This document shows, one piece after another, positions 19,088-28,972 of a stretch of 64,000 nt of DNA (position 1 is the first letter of the stretch; every line of letters begins with the position of its first letter). A model generated the notes under the pieces. It was not told the origin of the DNA, searched no databases, and saw only the letters and a list, made by a program, of their open reading frames with translations. The translations under genes were made by a program, and so were the position numbers. This stretch comes from Streptomyces sp. NBC_01460 (GTDB lineage: Bacteria; Actinomycetota; Actinomycetes; Streptomycetales; Streptomycetaceae), in contig NZ_CP109473.1 in assembly GCF_036227405.1 (NCBI RefSeq), forward strand, positions 5,022,001-5,086,000. Direction: 5' to 3'.

Positions 19088-19963
19088 TCACAGGTGCCGG
19101 AGCAGGGCGTGCAGCGCCGGGTTGTCGTTGACGCGCCGCCAGACGAGGTGCAGCTCGACCGGCGTGGGGTCGGCGAGCTCCAGCGACCGGAAGGCGATGC
19201 CGGAGAAGCGCATCTGCGCGGCGGCCTCAGGCACGAAGGCGACGCCCCACCCCGCGTTGACCATGGCCAGGAGGCTGTGGACCTGGCTGAGGTACTGGGT
19301 GAAGCGGGGCGCGATCTGCGCGGCGCGGAAGATGCTGACGAGCAGCTCGTGGAAGTAACGGGCCTCCACCGGCGAGTACATCAGCACGTCCTGACCGTCG
19401 AACGCGCGCATCGGCAGCGGTCCGTCCCCCGTGGCGAGCGGGTGATCGCGCGGCACGGCCGCGACGAGGCCCTCCCGTATGGCAGGGCGGGTCTCCAGGT
19501 CGGGGCCGGTGCTGGAGGGGCGGATCATCCCCAGGTCGAGGGAGCCCTCGGTGATCGCCTCGAGCTGGTCACGGGTGACCTTCTCGCGCAGCACGATCTC
19601 GGTGCCGGCCATGACGGAGCGTGCGACGGCCAGGAGCGGCCCGAGCGCGGAGTAGGCGGCGGCGGCCGTGAAGCCGACGGCGATGGCGCCGGCCCGGCCC
19701 GCGGAGACCTGCTTCGCGGCGAGGGTGGCCTCCTCCGACTGGCGCAGGATCGTGCGCGCCTCGTTGAGGAAGGCGCGGCCGGCCGGGGTGAGACGGACGG
19801 TGCGGTTCGTGCGGTCCAGGAGCTGGACGCCCAGTTCGTGTTCGAGCAGCTGGATCTGGCGGCTCAGCGGGGGCTGGGTCATGCGGAGGCGCGCGGCGGC
19901 CCGGGTGAAGTGCAGTTCCTCGGCGACGGCGACGAAACTCACCAGTTGTGCGAGCGTGAACAA
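19088..19963 (-). CDS. LysR-type transcriptional regulator of the aldarate island
   Basis: 291 residues. N-terminal winged helix (1-60): FTLAQLVSFVAVAEELHFTRA and MTQPPLSRQIQLLE. The C-terminal periplasmic-binding-like effector domain spans about 90-290. It starts with TTG at 19963 behind GGAGG with 6-base spacing (CTCC on the + strand at 19971), and no better start is near. Divergent from the dehydratase gene. The shared motif before three promoters in the island makes it the likely regulator, responding to an aldarate or pathway intermediate. Intact. Confidence 0.88.
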   Translation of the reverse strand: MFTLAQLVSFVAVAEELHFTRAAARLRMTQPPLSRQIQLLEHELGVQLLDRTNRTVRLTPAGRAFLNEARTILRQSEEATLAAKQVSAGRAGAIAVGFTAAAAYSALGPLLAVARSVMAGTEIVLREKVTRDQLEAITEGSLDLGMIRPSSTGPDLETRPAIREGLVAAVPRDHPLATGDGPLPMRAFDGQDVLMYSPVEARYFHELLVSIFRAAQIAPRFTQYLSQVHSLLAMVNAGWGVAFVPEAAAQMRFSGIAFRSLELADPTPVELHLVWRRVNDNPALHALLRHL

Positions 19964-19990
19964 CGATGCCCTCCGGGTATCGAATCATCC

Positions 19991-20031
19991 AAAAACTATG
20001 TTGGACATGGATCGATCGCTGACCTTAGCGT
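19991..20031 (+). promoter_or_regulatory. Promoter/operator of the aldarate dehydratase gene
   Basis: AAAAACTATGTTGGAC at 19991-20006 includes TTGGAC as -35; TAGCGT at 20026-20031 is the -10 after 19 bases. AAC-N3-GTT is a small dyad inside it. The same block recurs before kdgD. The rest of the 291-base gap (19964-20254) holds an untranslated leader of about 210 bases with no other clear signal. Confidence 0.65.
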
Positions 20032-20254
20032 CACCAGTGACCGACACTCCTCGGCGGAATCTTTGATTCCGCTCTGAGGTACGTTCCCGGAACCCCTTGG
20101 TCCGGGTCGGTGCCGTGCCGTCGACGATCAGCGGCCTCCGCTGCCCCCTCCCGTCATGTCCGGCCCGGTGGAACCCGCGAGGATGTCCCGGTCCACCCCC
20201 GGGGGCGCCGGGCTGTACCCCCGCATCCGCCTCACACAGCAGGGACATGTAGTG

Positions 20255-21433
20255 GTGACCACGATTCACACAGCCGCCTCCGCCGCGCTCCGTCAGGGCG
20301 AGGCGACGCTCGACGCCATCACCTGGGTCAGGCTCTCCGCCGTCACGCTGCCGCTGCACACGCCGATCAGCGACGCCAAAGTGCTGACCGGACGCCAGAA
20401 GCCGATGACCGAAGTGGCCTTCCTGTTCGTGGAGATCGAGACCGCCCAGGGTCATCAGGGCGTCGGGTTCAGCTACTCGAAGCGCGCGGGCGGCCCCGCC
20501 CAGTACGCCCACGCCAGGGAGATCGCCGACAACCTGATCGGCGAGGACCCCAGTGACATCGGCAGGCTCTGGACCAAGCTGGTGTGGGCGGGTGCCTCGG
20601 TCGGCCGCAGCGGTGTCGCCACGCAGGCCATCGCCGCCATCGACATCGCGCTGTGGGACCTGAAGGCCAAGCGGGCCGGGCTGCCGCTGGCCAAACTGCT
20701 GGGTGCGCACCGCGATTCGGTGCGCTGCTACAACACCTCCGGCGGCTTCCTCCACAACCCCGTCGAGCAGGTCCTGGACAACGCGACCGCGTCCCTGTCG
20801 CACGGCATCGGCGGCATCAAGATCAAGGTCGGCCACCCGGACGGCAAGCAGGACCTGGCCCGCCTGACGGCCGTGCGTGAGCACCTCGGCGACGACGTCC
20901 CGCTCATGGTCGACGCCAACCAGCAGTGGGACCGGCCCACCGCCCAGCGCATGGGCCGCGCCCTGGAGGGCTTCGGCCTCGTCTGGATCGAGGAGCCGCT
21001 CGACGCCTACGACGCCCAGGGCCACGCCGCGCTCGCCGCCGCCCTGGACACCCCGATCGCCACGGGCGAGATGCTGGCCAGCGTCGCCGAGCACCACGAG
21101 CTCATACGGCACAACGCCTGCGACGTCATCCAGCCGGACGCCCCGCGCATCGGCGGCATCACCCAGTTCCTCAAGCTCGCCGCACTGGCCGAGCACAACA
21201 ACCTCCAGCTCGCCCCCCACTTCGCCATGGAGATCCACCTCCACCTGGCCGCCGCCTACCCGATCGAGCCGTGGGTGGAGCACTTCGACTGGCTGGAGCC
21301 GCTCTTCGACGAGCGCCTCGCCATCAGCGACGGCCGCATGCACGTCTCCTCCCGCCCCGGACTCGGCATCACGCTCAGTGAGCAGACGCGCGCCTGGACG
21401 ACCGCCACCCACGAGGTCGGCAAGCGCCCCTGA
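20255..21433 (+). CDS. Galactarate/L-talarate-type dehydratase (enolase superfamily)
   Basis: Mandelate racemase subgroup of the enolase superfamily, predicted to dehydrate an aldarate to 5-keto-4-deoxyglucarate. Catalytic KxK is IKIKVG; metal ligands are in MVDANQQWD, WIEEPLDAYD and IATGEML; the catalytic His is in APHFAMEIHLHLAA. The KIKVG form and APHF region fit galactarate/L-talarate dehydratases better than classical D-glucarate dehydratase. About 392 residues. GTG 20255 or GTG 20252 can both use AGGGACA at 20241. The neighbouring kdgD, which consumes the same product, supports the call. Substrate choice among galactarate, glucarate and talarate is inferred. Confidence 0.8.
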   Translation: MTTIHTAASAALRQGEATLDAITWVRLSAVTLPLHTPISDAKVLTGRQKPMTEVAFLFVEIETAQGHQGVGFSYSKRAGGPAQYAHAREIADNLIGEDPSDIGRLWTKLVWAGASVGRSGVATQAIAAIDIALWDLKAKRAGLPLAKLLGAHRDSVRCYNTSGGFLHNPVEQVLDNATASLSHGIGGIKIKVGHPDGKQDLARLTAVREHLGDDVPLMVDANQQWDRPTAQRMGRALEGFGLVWIEEPLDAYDAQGHAALAAALDTPIATGEMLASVAEHHELIRHNACDVIQPDAPRIGGITQFLKLAALAEHNNLQLAPHFAMEIHLHLAAAYPIEPWVEHFDWLEPLFDERLAISDGRMHVSSRPGLGITLSEQTRAWTTATHEVGKRP

Positions 21434-21493
21434 ACCCGCGGCCCACGCCGCCCTCCCGCCGGTACGCGACCACGCTCCGGCGGCCCCCCACCT

Positions 21494-21532
21494 GGTGCGG
21501 GCCCCGCTGACGGACAGCGCGGGGTCCGCACC
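21494..21532 (+). terminator. Terminator after the aldarate dehydratase gene
   Basis: 14-base stem GGTGCGGGCCCCGC / GCGGGGTCCGCACC with one G-T pair and an 11-base loop, 60 bases after the stop. It separates the gene from the independent kdgD promoter. Confidence 0.8.
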
Positions 21533-21580
21533 AGCCGTATGTTCCGGGGCTCATGATGCTCAACGGGTATGAGTCAATGC

Positions 21581-21621
21581 GAAAACAGTGTTGGACCGGC
21601 ATGACCTGTCGCTCGTAGCGT
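21581..21621 (+). promoter_or_regulatory. Promoter/operator of kdgD
   Basis: GAAAACAGTGTTGGAC (21581-21596), 19 bases, TAGCGT (21616-21621). It is 13 of 16 identical to the block at 19991-20006, with the same spacing and identical -10. The rest of the gap 21434-21744 holds the terminator at 21494 and a leader of about 115 bases. Confidence 0.65.
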
Positions 21622-21744
21622 GGAGAGCGGCACGGCGCGGAGTGACACCGCCGACGCCCACGCCCCGTCCGCCTGACCTCGCGGGCGACAGCGGTCCGAG
21701 GGCCGCCCCGTCCCGCCCACCCACCTCCACAGGAGCAACCCGCC

Positions 21745-22674
21745 ATGACGTCGTTCACCCCTTCCGAGCTCGGCCGGCGTATCGGCTCGGGTCTGCTCTC
21801 CTTCCCGGTCACCCACTTCACCGCCGACGACCTCTCCTTCGACGCCGACGCCTACCGCGCCAACATCGAGCGCCTGGCGGCCTACGAGGTCGGCGGCCTC
21901 TTCGCCGCGGGCGGCACGGGGGAGTTCTTCTCCCTGACCGCGTCCGAGACCGAGCAGGTCGTCACCGCGGCCGTGCAGGCTGCCCCCGACGACACCCCGA
22001 TCCTCGCCCCCGCCGGCTACGGGACCCGCACCGCGGTCGAGTACGCCCGGGCCGCCGAACGCGCGGGCGCCGACGGCATCCTGCTGTTCCCGCCCTACCT
22101 CACCGAAGCCGGACAGGAGGGGCTCGCCCGGCACGTCGAGGCCGTCTGCCGCTCGACCCGCCTCGGCGTCATCGTCTACGGCCGGGCCAACGCCACGTAC
22201 AGCGCGGACACCCTGGCCCGCCTCGCCGACTCCTGCCCCAACCTCATCGGTTACAAGGACGGCATCGGCGACATCGACGCCATGACCCGGATCTACGCCC
22301 GGCTCGGGGAGCGCCTCACCTACGTCGGCGGTCTGCCCACCGCCGAGATGTTCGCCCTCCCGTACCTCGAACTCGGCGTCACCACCTACTCCTCGGCGAT
22401 CTTCAACTTCCTCCCCGACTTCGCCCTGGAGTTCTACGGCGCCGTCCGCGGACGCCGCCACGACACCGTCATCAAGCTGCTCGACGAGTTCGTGCTGCCG
22501 TACACGGAGATCCGCGACCGGCAGGGCGGATACGCGGTCAGCATCGTCAAGGCCGGCATGACCGCCACCGGCCACGGCGCCGGACCGGTCCGCCCTCCGT
22601 TGACCGACCTCACCGAGGGCGAACTCGCCGAACTGACCGCGCTCATCGCGGGCGTTCCCGCCGCGACCGCCTGA
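21745..22674 (+). CDS. kdgD: 5-dehydro-4-deoxyglucarate dehydratase
   Basis: Converts 5-keto-4-deoxyglucarate to 2,5-dioxopentanoate with loss of water and CO2. Member of the dihydrodipicolinate synthase/N-acetylneuraminate lyase family: [16 protein letters not shown] near residue 50, [11 protein letters not shown], and the Schiff-base lysine in [13 protein letters not shown]. 309 residues, normal length. ATG behind CAGGAG. The next step needs a 2,5-dioxopentanoate dehydrogenase, whose remnant starts 37 bases downstream. Confidence 0.92.
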   Translation: MTSFTPSELGRRIGSGLLSFPVTHFTADDLSFDADAYRANIERLAAYEVGGLFAAGGTGEFFSLTASETEQVVTAAVQAAPDDTPILAPAGYGTRTAVEYARAAERAGADGILLFPPYLTEAGQEGLARHVEAVCRSTRLGVIVYGRANATYSADTLARLADSCPNLIGYKDGIGDIDAMTRIYARLGERLTYVGGLPTAEMFALPYLELGVTTYSSAIFNFLPDFALEFYGAVRGRRHDTVIKLLDEFVLPYTEIRDRQGGYAVSIVKAGMTATGHGAGPVRPPLTDLTEGELAELTALIAGVPAATA

Positions 22675-22711
22675 CGCATCCTCACCGACAGCAGTGGGGG
22701 AGGACCCCGAG

Positions 22712-22898
22712 GTGACCACGCCCATCGCGCAGGCGAACCGGCCTCGCCGTGTGGCGGCTGCGGGGCGAGGTCGCCCGTACCGCCGGGCAGCTCCGGCTGT
22801 TCGCCGCGACGCTGTGCGGAGGGCGTCCGGCCCGGGGCGCGCATCGCCCCCGCGCGGCCCGGGCGCACGCCGCAGTCCCGCCCCGGCATCCGCAGTAG
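22712..22898 (+). pseudogene. Remnant of 2,5-dioxopentanoate (ketoglutarate semialdehyde) dehydrogenase
   Basis: GTG at 22712 behind GGGGGAGG starts a reading frame (VTTPIAQ) that soon decays. In a different frame, from 22749, the sequence reads RLRGEVARTAGQLRLFAATL, matching the conserved LTGELARTxxQLRxFA helix of this aldehyde dehydrogenase family, and ends at TAG 22896-22898. Everything else of a gene of about 500 codons is gone, so an internal deletion plus frameshift is inferred. It follows kdgD directly, where the intact enzyme would be expected. The rest of the gap to 22991 shows no gene. Confidence 0.55.
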
Positions 22899-22991
22899 GT
22901 CGACGGCACCCTCACCTTGGGCTGCCCCCCGGCGACGCCCGGAGTCCGACGGGGCCCCCGTCCGGCTCCGGCCGGTCATGCCCCGGAGCGG

Positions 22992-23666
22992 CTAGGAGCC
23001 GGAGCCTCGCTGCGCCACGTACGTCCGCGCGGCGCGCAGTGTCTCGGTGTGCAGGGCGTCGCCGGCGTCGAGCAGGCGCGGGAGCAGCTCCCGCTCCGTG
23101 GTCGTCGCCCGGAACTCGATGGCCGCGGTGATCCCGTGGTCGGGCACGTGCACCACCTCGACCGGATCGCCGGAGCGGATCGTCCCCGGTTCGATCACGC
23201 GGAGATACGCACCGGTCGCCCCCTCGCGCGTGAACCGCTTCACCCAGCCGCGCTCGCCCAGGTGGCCCGCGAACGTACGGCACGGGATACGCCCCGACGT
23301 CACCTCCAGGAGCAGCTCGTCGCCGATCCGCCAGCGCTCACCGATCCGCGCGTGGCTCACGGTGAGGCCGAGCGTGGTGAGGTTCTCGCCGAACGAGCCG
23401 TTGGGCAGGGGCCGGCCGAGCTCCTTCTCCCACGCGTCGAGCTCCTCACGGGCGTACGCGTACACCGCCTGGTCCGATCCACCGTGGTGCCGGAGATCGC
23501 ACACCGCGTCACCGGTCAGACCGCTGCCGCCGCTGCCCTTGGGGCCGGGGTCGGCGACCCGCACGGGGCCGTCCGACGGACGCTTGCCGATCCCGGTGAG
23601 CCCGTCGGCCCCGTCGGAGTGGGGGGAGGGCGTGGGGCGGCCGAGGTTCACGGTGAGCACCTTCAT
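22992..23666 (-). CDS. MOSC domain protein (YiiM-like)
   Basis: 224 residues with a MOSC (molybdenum cofactor sulfurase C-terminal) domain. Typical YiiM-like features: LTGDAVCDLRHHGGSDQAVYAYA, NGSFGENLTTLGL, ISGRIPC-like TSGRIPCRTFAGHL with the conserved Cys, and a C-terminal helical repeat region. Probably cytosolic and linked to detoxification of N-hydroxylated compounds in relatives. ATG with TAGCCT 8 bases upstream (23680-23675) and no ribosome site, so probably leaderless. Divergent from the LysR gene at 23749. Confidence 0.85.
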   Translation of the reverse strand: MKVLTVNLGRPTPSPHSDGADGLTGIGKRPSDGPVRVADPGPKGSGGSGLTGDAVCDLRHHGGSDQAVYAYAREELDAWEKELGRPLPNGSFGENLTTLGLTVSHARIGERWRIGDELLLEVTSGRIPCRTFAGHLGERGWVKRFTREGATGAYLRVIEPGTIRSGDPVEVVHVPDHGITAAIEFRATTTERELLPRLLDAGDALHTETLRAARTYVAQRGSGS

Positions 23667-23674
23667 AACCGGAC

Positions 23675-23742
23675 AGGCTAATAGCGGGGCACTCAAAGGC
23701 GCTCATGATTAATCGACCCATTCTGCAAGAGTCGCTTATGGT
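23675..23742. promoter_or_regulatory. Back-to-back leaderless promoters
   Basis: Minus strand: -10 TAGCCT (23680-23675) for the MOSC gene. Plus strand: -35-like TCGACC (23713-23718), 18 bases, -10 TATGGT (23737-23742), 6 bases before the GTG of the LysR gene. The two promoters share about 80 bases, a usual place for LysR control of its divergent neighbour. Confidence 0.5.
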
Positions 23743-23748
23743 TGACGG

Positions 23749-24639
23749 GTGATCGAAGCCCGTCATCTCCGTGTCCTGCGCGCCGTGGCCACCACCGGTT
23801 CGTTCTCCGCCGCCGCGCGCGAGCTGGGCTGCACCCAGCCTGCCGTCAGTCAGCAGATGAAGGCCCTGGAGGGCTCCGCGGGCACTCCGCTGCTGATCCG
23901 TACGGGGCGCGAGATGCGCCTCACCCAGGCGGGTGAGGCGCTGGTCCGGCACGCGTCCGGCATCCTCGCGGGGCTCACCGCCGCGGAGGAGGAGGTCGCC
24001 GCGATCGCGGGTCTGCGGGCCGGCCGGGTCCGGCTCGTGTCCTTCCCGAGCGGGAGCTCCAGCCTGGTGCCCGGCGCCCTGGCCGCCCTGCGCGCCGCGC
24101 ACCCCGGAACCCGGGTCTCGCTCGTCGAGGCGGAGCCGCCGCGCTCGGTGGAGATGCTGCGCGACGGCGACTGCGACATCGCACTGGCGTTCCGCTACGG
24201 GACCACCGGCGGCGAGTGGGACGACCTGGTCGTGCGTCCGCTGCTGCGGGACCGGCTGATCGGCCTGGTCCCCGAGGGGCACCGGCTGGCGGGCTCGGAC
24301 GCGGTGGGCATCGGGGACCTGGCCGACGAGCCGTGGATCGCCGGCTGCCCCCGCTGCAGGCGGCAGCTGGTGGAGGTCTGCGAGGCGTCCGGTTTCACCC
24401 CGAGGATCGACTTCGCCACGGACGACTACCCCGCGGTGATCGGGCTCGTCGGGGCGGGGCTCGGCGTCGCCGTCCTGCCCGAGCTCGCCCTCGAGTCCGT
24501 ACGGCCCAAGGGGGCACGCACGGTGACGGTGGAGCCGGCCGTGGAGCGGGAGATCGTCGCCCTCACCCTGCCCGATCTGGCGCGGGTGCCGGCAGTGGCG
24601 GCGACGCTGGACCAGTTGACCCTGGCTGCCGCGCGCTGA
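23749..24639 (+). CDS. LysR-type transcriptional regulator
   Basis: 296 residues: winged helix ARHLRVLRAVATTGSFSAAA and CTQPAVSQQMKALE in the first 60 residues, then an effector domain. The effector domain contains WIAGCPRCRRQLVEVC, with cysteines that could sense redox state or metal; this is inference. GTG start without ribosome site, likely leaderless. Its natural target is the divergent MOSC gene. The stop codon is the first TGA of a 16-base tandem repeat array. Confidence 0.87.
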   Translation: MIEARHLRVLRAVATTGSFSAAARELGCTQPAVSQQMKALEGSAGTPLLIRTGREMRLTQAGEALVRHASGILAGLTAAEEEVAAIAGLRAGRVRLVSFPSGSSSLVPGALAALRAAHPGTRVSLVEAEPPRSVEMLRDGDCDIALAFRYGTTGGEWDDLVVRPLLRDRLIGLVPEGHRLAGSDAVGIGDLADEPWIAGCPRCRRQLVEVCEASGFTPRIDFATDDYPAVIGLVGAGLGVAVLPELALESVRPKGARTVTVEPAVEREIVALTLPDLARVPAVAATLDQLTLAAAR

Positions 24640-24718
24640 ACCGGCCGTACGGTGAACCGGCCGTACGGTGAACCGGCCGTACGGTGAACCGGCCGTACGG
24701 TGAACCGGCCGTACGGTG
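24637..24718. repeat. 16-bp tandem repeat, five copies
   Basis: Five perfect copies of TGAACCGGCCGTACGG (24637-24716), the first containing the stop codon of the LysR gene. Each unit holds the palindrome CCGTACGG within CCGGCCGTACGG, so the transcript can form alternative hairpins. The following 24719-24860 contains no gene I can support. Confidence 0.95.
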
Positions 24719-24860
24719 ATTCCGGCTGCTCGGGATTCGCCCCCACGACGAGCGGGCCGCACGTCGAACCGTACGGCCCCCGCGGTGACCGGGGTGTGGG
24801 GTCCGCGGGGCGCATCCGGCGTGAAAAAACGTTTCTGCGTTCGGCGGGTCGTGCGGACCG

Positions 24861-25190
24861 TCAGGTGTGGCCGGCCTCCGGGGCGGGCCCCGTGTGGGCG
24901 GAGATCAGGCGGTTGCGCGCCCGGCCCATGAGCTCCTCGCGTTCGTCCTCGGTCAGGCCGCCCCACACGCCGTAGGGCTCCCGGACGGCGAGCGCGTGCG
25001 CCGCGCACTCGGCGCGTACCGGGCAGCGCATGCAGACCTCCTTCGCCGAGGTCTCACGGGCGCTCCGGGCTGCTCCCCGTTCTCCTTCGGGGTGGAAGAA
25101 CAGCGAACTGTCGACCCCGCGGCAGGCGGCCAGCAGCTGCCAGTCCCACAGGTCCGCGTTGGGTCCGGGAAGGCGGGAGAAATCTGCCAT
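24861..25190 (-). CDS. whiD: WhiB-family regulator WhiD
   Basis: 109-residue iron-sulfur Wbl protein required for spore maturation in Streptomyces. Four cluster cysteines: Cys23 (AACRG), then VCMRCPVRAEC with Cys53, Cys56 and Cys62. The GVWGG turn and the basic C-terminal stretch MGRARNRL follow. Named WhiD rather than another Wbl because of its size and its place next to bldM. ATG behind AGGGGA. Transcribed away from bldM. Confidence 0.93.
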   Translation of the reverse strand: MADFSRLPGPNADLWDWQLLAACRGVDSSLFFHPEGERGAARSARETSAKEVCMRCPVRAECAAHALAVREPYGVWGGLTEDEREELMGRARNRLISAHTGPAPEAGHT

Positions 25191-25468
25191 TGCGTGTCCC
25201 CTCGAAACCTTGCTGGTTCGGAAACGGCGTCCCCGACCGTCGGAGCTCGTCCGTCGTCGGTGCCGGAGTCCCGACCGTACATCTACGGTGTTAGTAGATG
25301 TAAATATGACTGATTACGAATCTAGCCGCAGACGCCAGCAAAAGGTAAGAAATCCCGCTAAATGGGGCAGGTCGCAGAGTGAGGGGCTGGTTGAGGGGTG
25401 AAGGATTCCGTGTCGCTCTTCTCCGTGCGCACCCCCTCACTTAGAGTGCCGAACCGGATGCTTTGGCC

Positions 25469-25496
25469 CGTAACTCTTTCGAGTGACCGTCGTTGA
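25469..25496 (+). promoter_or_regulatory. bldM promoter of sigma-BldN type
   Basis: CGTAAC (25469-25474), 16 bases, CGTTGA (25491-25496): this matches the known sigma-BldN promoter consensus, and bldM is an established sigma-BldN target. The rest of the 430-base whiD-bldM gap holds an unusually AT-rich stretch at 25285-25330 suited to whiD promoters; I could not assign their boxes. Confidence 0.85.
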
Positions 25497-25619
25497 TGAG
25501 GGGGAGGCGGTTGACGGAGAACGAGCTCGGGCAGATGTCCGAGGGGGTCAACCGCACAGGTGACGACTTGTATCAGCCTGGAGGCTCAAGGTGACGCGCA
25601 TCAGCTGCGGAGGACGGTC

Positions 25620-26231
25620 ATGACATCCGTCCTCGTCTGCGACGACTCCCCGCTTGCCCGAGAAGCGCTCCGCCGCGCGGTTGCGACCGTTCCCGGCGTC
25701 GAGCGCGTGACGACGGCGGCCAACGGCGAGGAAGTCCTCCGCCGCTGGGGGGCCGACCGTTCGGATCTGATTCTGATGGACGTACGCATGCCCGGTCTGG
25801 GGGGTGTGGAGACGGTCAGGCGGCTGCTCTCGGCGGACCCCGGCGCCCGGATCATCATGCTGACCGTCGCCGAGGATCTGGACGGTGTCGCTCTCGCGGT
25901 GGCCGCCGGAGCCCGCGGCTATCTGCACAAGGACGCCTCGCGCGCCGAGCTGCGGGCGACCGTGACCCAGGCGCTCGCGGACCCGACGTGGCGGCTCGCC
26001 CCCCGTCGGCTCCGGTCCGCCGAGATGGGGGCGGCGCCGACGCTCACCGCGCGGGAGATCCAGGTGCTCGAAGGCATGAGCCACGGCCGCTCCAACGCGG
26101 AGATCGGGCGTGAGCTCTTCCTCTCCGAGGACACGGTGAAGACGCACGCGAGGCGTCTGTTCAAGAAGCTCGGGGCCTCGGACCGCGCGCACGCCGTCGC
26201 GCTCGGATTCCGCTGGGGCCTGGTCCGCTGA
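25620..26231 (+). CDS. bldM: Orphan response regulator BldM
   Basis: 203-residue atypical response regulator that controls aerial growth and sporulation genes, as homodimer or with WhiI. Receiver domain: CDDSPLAREAL at the N-terminus, LILMDVRMPGLGG with the receiver Asp, and the domain end LHKDASRAEL. The LuxR/NarL-type helix-turn-helix is LTAREIQVLEGMSHGRSNAEI to VKTHARRLFKKLG. No partner kinase adjacent. ATG behind GGAGGA. The sequence and context (whiD divergent, sigma factor downstream) make the name secure. Confidence 0.96.
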   Translation: MTSVLVCDDSPLAREALRRAVATVPGVERVTTAANGEEVLRRWGADRSDLILMDVRMPGLGGVETVRRLLSADPGARIIMLTVAEDLDGVALAVAAGARGYLHKDASRAELRATVTQALADPTWRLAPRRLRSAEMGAAPTLTAREIQVLEGMSHGRSNAEIGRELFLSEDTVKTHARRLFKKLGASDRAHAVALGFRWGLVR

Positions 26232-26420
26232 TGCCGCGGCGCGGCCCGTAGCCGTGCGATCCCGTCCGCACGCCGGCGGACGGGGTGGCGGTGGGCGGTG
26301 GACCTGCGGCCGGGCCCTCCCCACCAGCGCTATGTGACGCTTCCCGGCCGATGCCGCATCCTTGGGGTTGTGGAGTTCCTCGGGGAACATTCGGTCGAGC
26401 GGAAGGGGAGGGCGCAGGAC

Positions 26421-27230
26421 ATGACATCCGGCGCACCCGCTCAGAACGCTGGAGCACTCGCTCGCGGCGCACAGGACGCACGACCCGAAGCACCTGCCGG
26501 CCGTCCCGACACGGCGACGGGCCGCGGCGACGATTCCGTCGGCCGCGGCGGCGCACCCGTCGGCGGCGGATCGGCGCACCAGGCTGATAACGCTTCGGTG
26601 CACAACTCGGGACGCGATGCCTCGGATCGGACGGGGCCGGGGCACCATGGTCCGATGCGTGAGGACGGGACGACGGTGATCGGTGCTCTGGTGCACCGCG
26701 CCGTGGACGGTGACGCGCAGGCCACCCATGACCTGCTCGCCCACGTGCACCCCCTCGCCCTGCGGTACTGCAGGTCCCGGCTGAACCGCCTGCCCGGTGA
26801 TGCCCGTCACTTCGTGGAGGACCTCGCGCAGGAGGTCTGCGTCGCGGTGCTGATGGCGCTGCCGCGGTACAAGGACACCGGCAGGCCCTTCGAGGCCTTC
26901 GTCTTCGCCATCGCCGGCCACAAGGTCGCCGACCTCCAGCGCGCCGCGATGCGGCACCCCGGATCGACGGCCGTGCCCTCCGACGAGATGCCGGAACGGC
27001 CCGACGACTCCCTCGGTCCCGAGGAGCGGGCGCTGCTCAGCAGCGACGCGGCCTGGGCGAAGAAGCTGCTCGCCAACCTTCCGGACAACCAGCGCGAGCT
27101 GCTCGTGCTCCGGGTCGCGGTCGGCCTGACCGCGGAGGAGACCGGGCAGATGCTCGGCATGTCACCTGGTGCGGTCCGTGTCGCCCAGCACCGCGCGCTG
27201 AGCAGACTGCGGGCCCTCGCGGGCCAGTAG
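26421..27230 (+). CDS. shbA: ECF sigma factor, probably ShbA
   Basis: Sigma region 2 is near residues 115-180 ([20 protein letters not shown] to [11 protein letters not shown]). Region 4 is the C-terminal stretch [21 protein letters not shown] to [16 protein letters not shown]. An ECF factor at this position next to bldM corresponds, from memory, to ShbA, which drives hrdB transcription in S. griseus. The ATG at 26421 has a strong GGAGGG site and gives a 78-residue low-complexity N-terminus. ATG 26655 ([10 protein letters not shown]) starts just before the conserved domain but has a poor ribosome site. No anti-sigma gene adjacent. Confidence 0.8.
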   Translation: MTSGAPAQNAGALARGAQDARPEAPAGRPDTATGRGDDSVGRGGAPVGGGSAHQADNASVHNSGRDASDRTGPGHHGPMREDGTTVIGALVHRAVDGDAQATHDLLAHVHPLALRYCRSRLNRLPGDARHFVEDLAQEVCVAVLMALPRYKDTGRPFEAFVFAIAGHKVADLQRAAMRHPGSTAVPSDEMPERPDDSLGPEERALLSSDAAWAKKLLANLPDNQRELLVLRVAVGLTAEETGQMLGMSPGAVRVAQHRALSRLRALAGQ

Positions 27231-27323
27231 GGACCGGTTCCGGAGGGGCGCCCGGTGTGGAGGAAGCCACAGAACCGCCAGGTGATCTTGATCGTGGAAT
27301 GAGACACCCGTGGAGCCCGTTAG

Positions 27324-28868
<1,545 letters not shown>

Positions 28869-28881
28869 GACACCAGCGCAG

Positions 28882-28918
28882 GTGAGGGGCGGACCGGCTT
28901 CCCGGGACCGCCCCTCAC
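28882..28918 (+). terminator. Hairpin between guaB and guaB3
   Basis: Perfect 11-base stem GTGAGGGGCGG / CCGCCCCTCAC with a 15-base loop that can partly pair. It probably ends guaB transcription; GATACT at 28931-28936 could be the -10 of guaB3. Confidence 0.8.
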
Positions 28919-28972
28919 GCGTGCGTCGGGGATACTGGTCAGCGCAGACGTAGAGGGAAAGGCCACACCATC

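Noticed and set aside
20255..21433. Classical D-glucarate dehydratase
   Set aside because: The KIKVG and APHF-AMEIH motifs fit the galactarate/talarate group better; D-glucarate dehydratases have a different KxK context. Substrate is left open.
24637..24718. CRISPR array
   Set aside because: Repeats are directly adjacent with no spacers and only 16 bases long; a tandem repeat.
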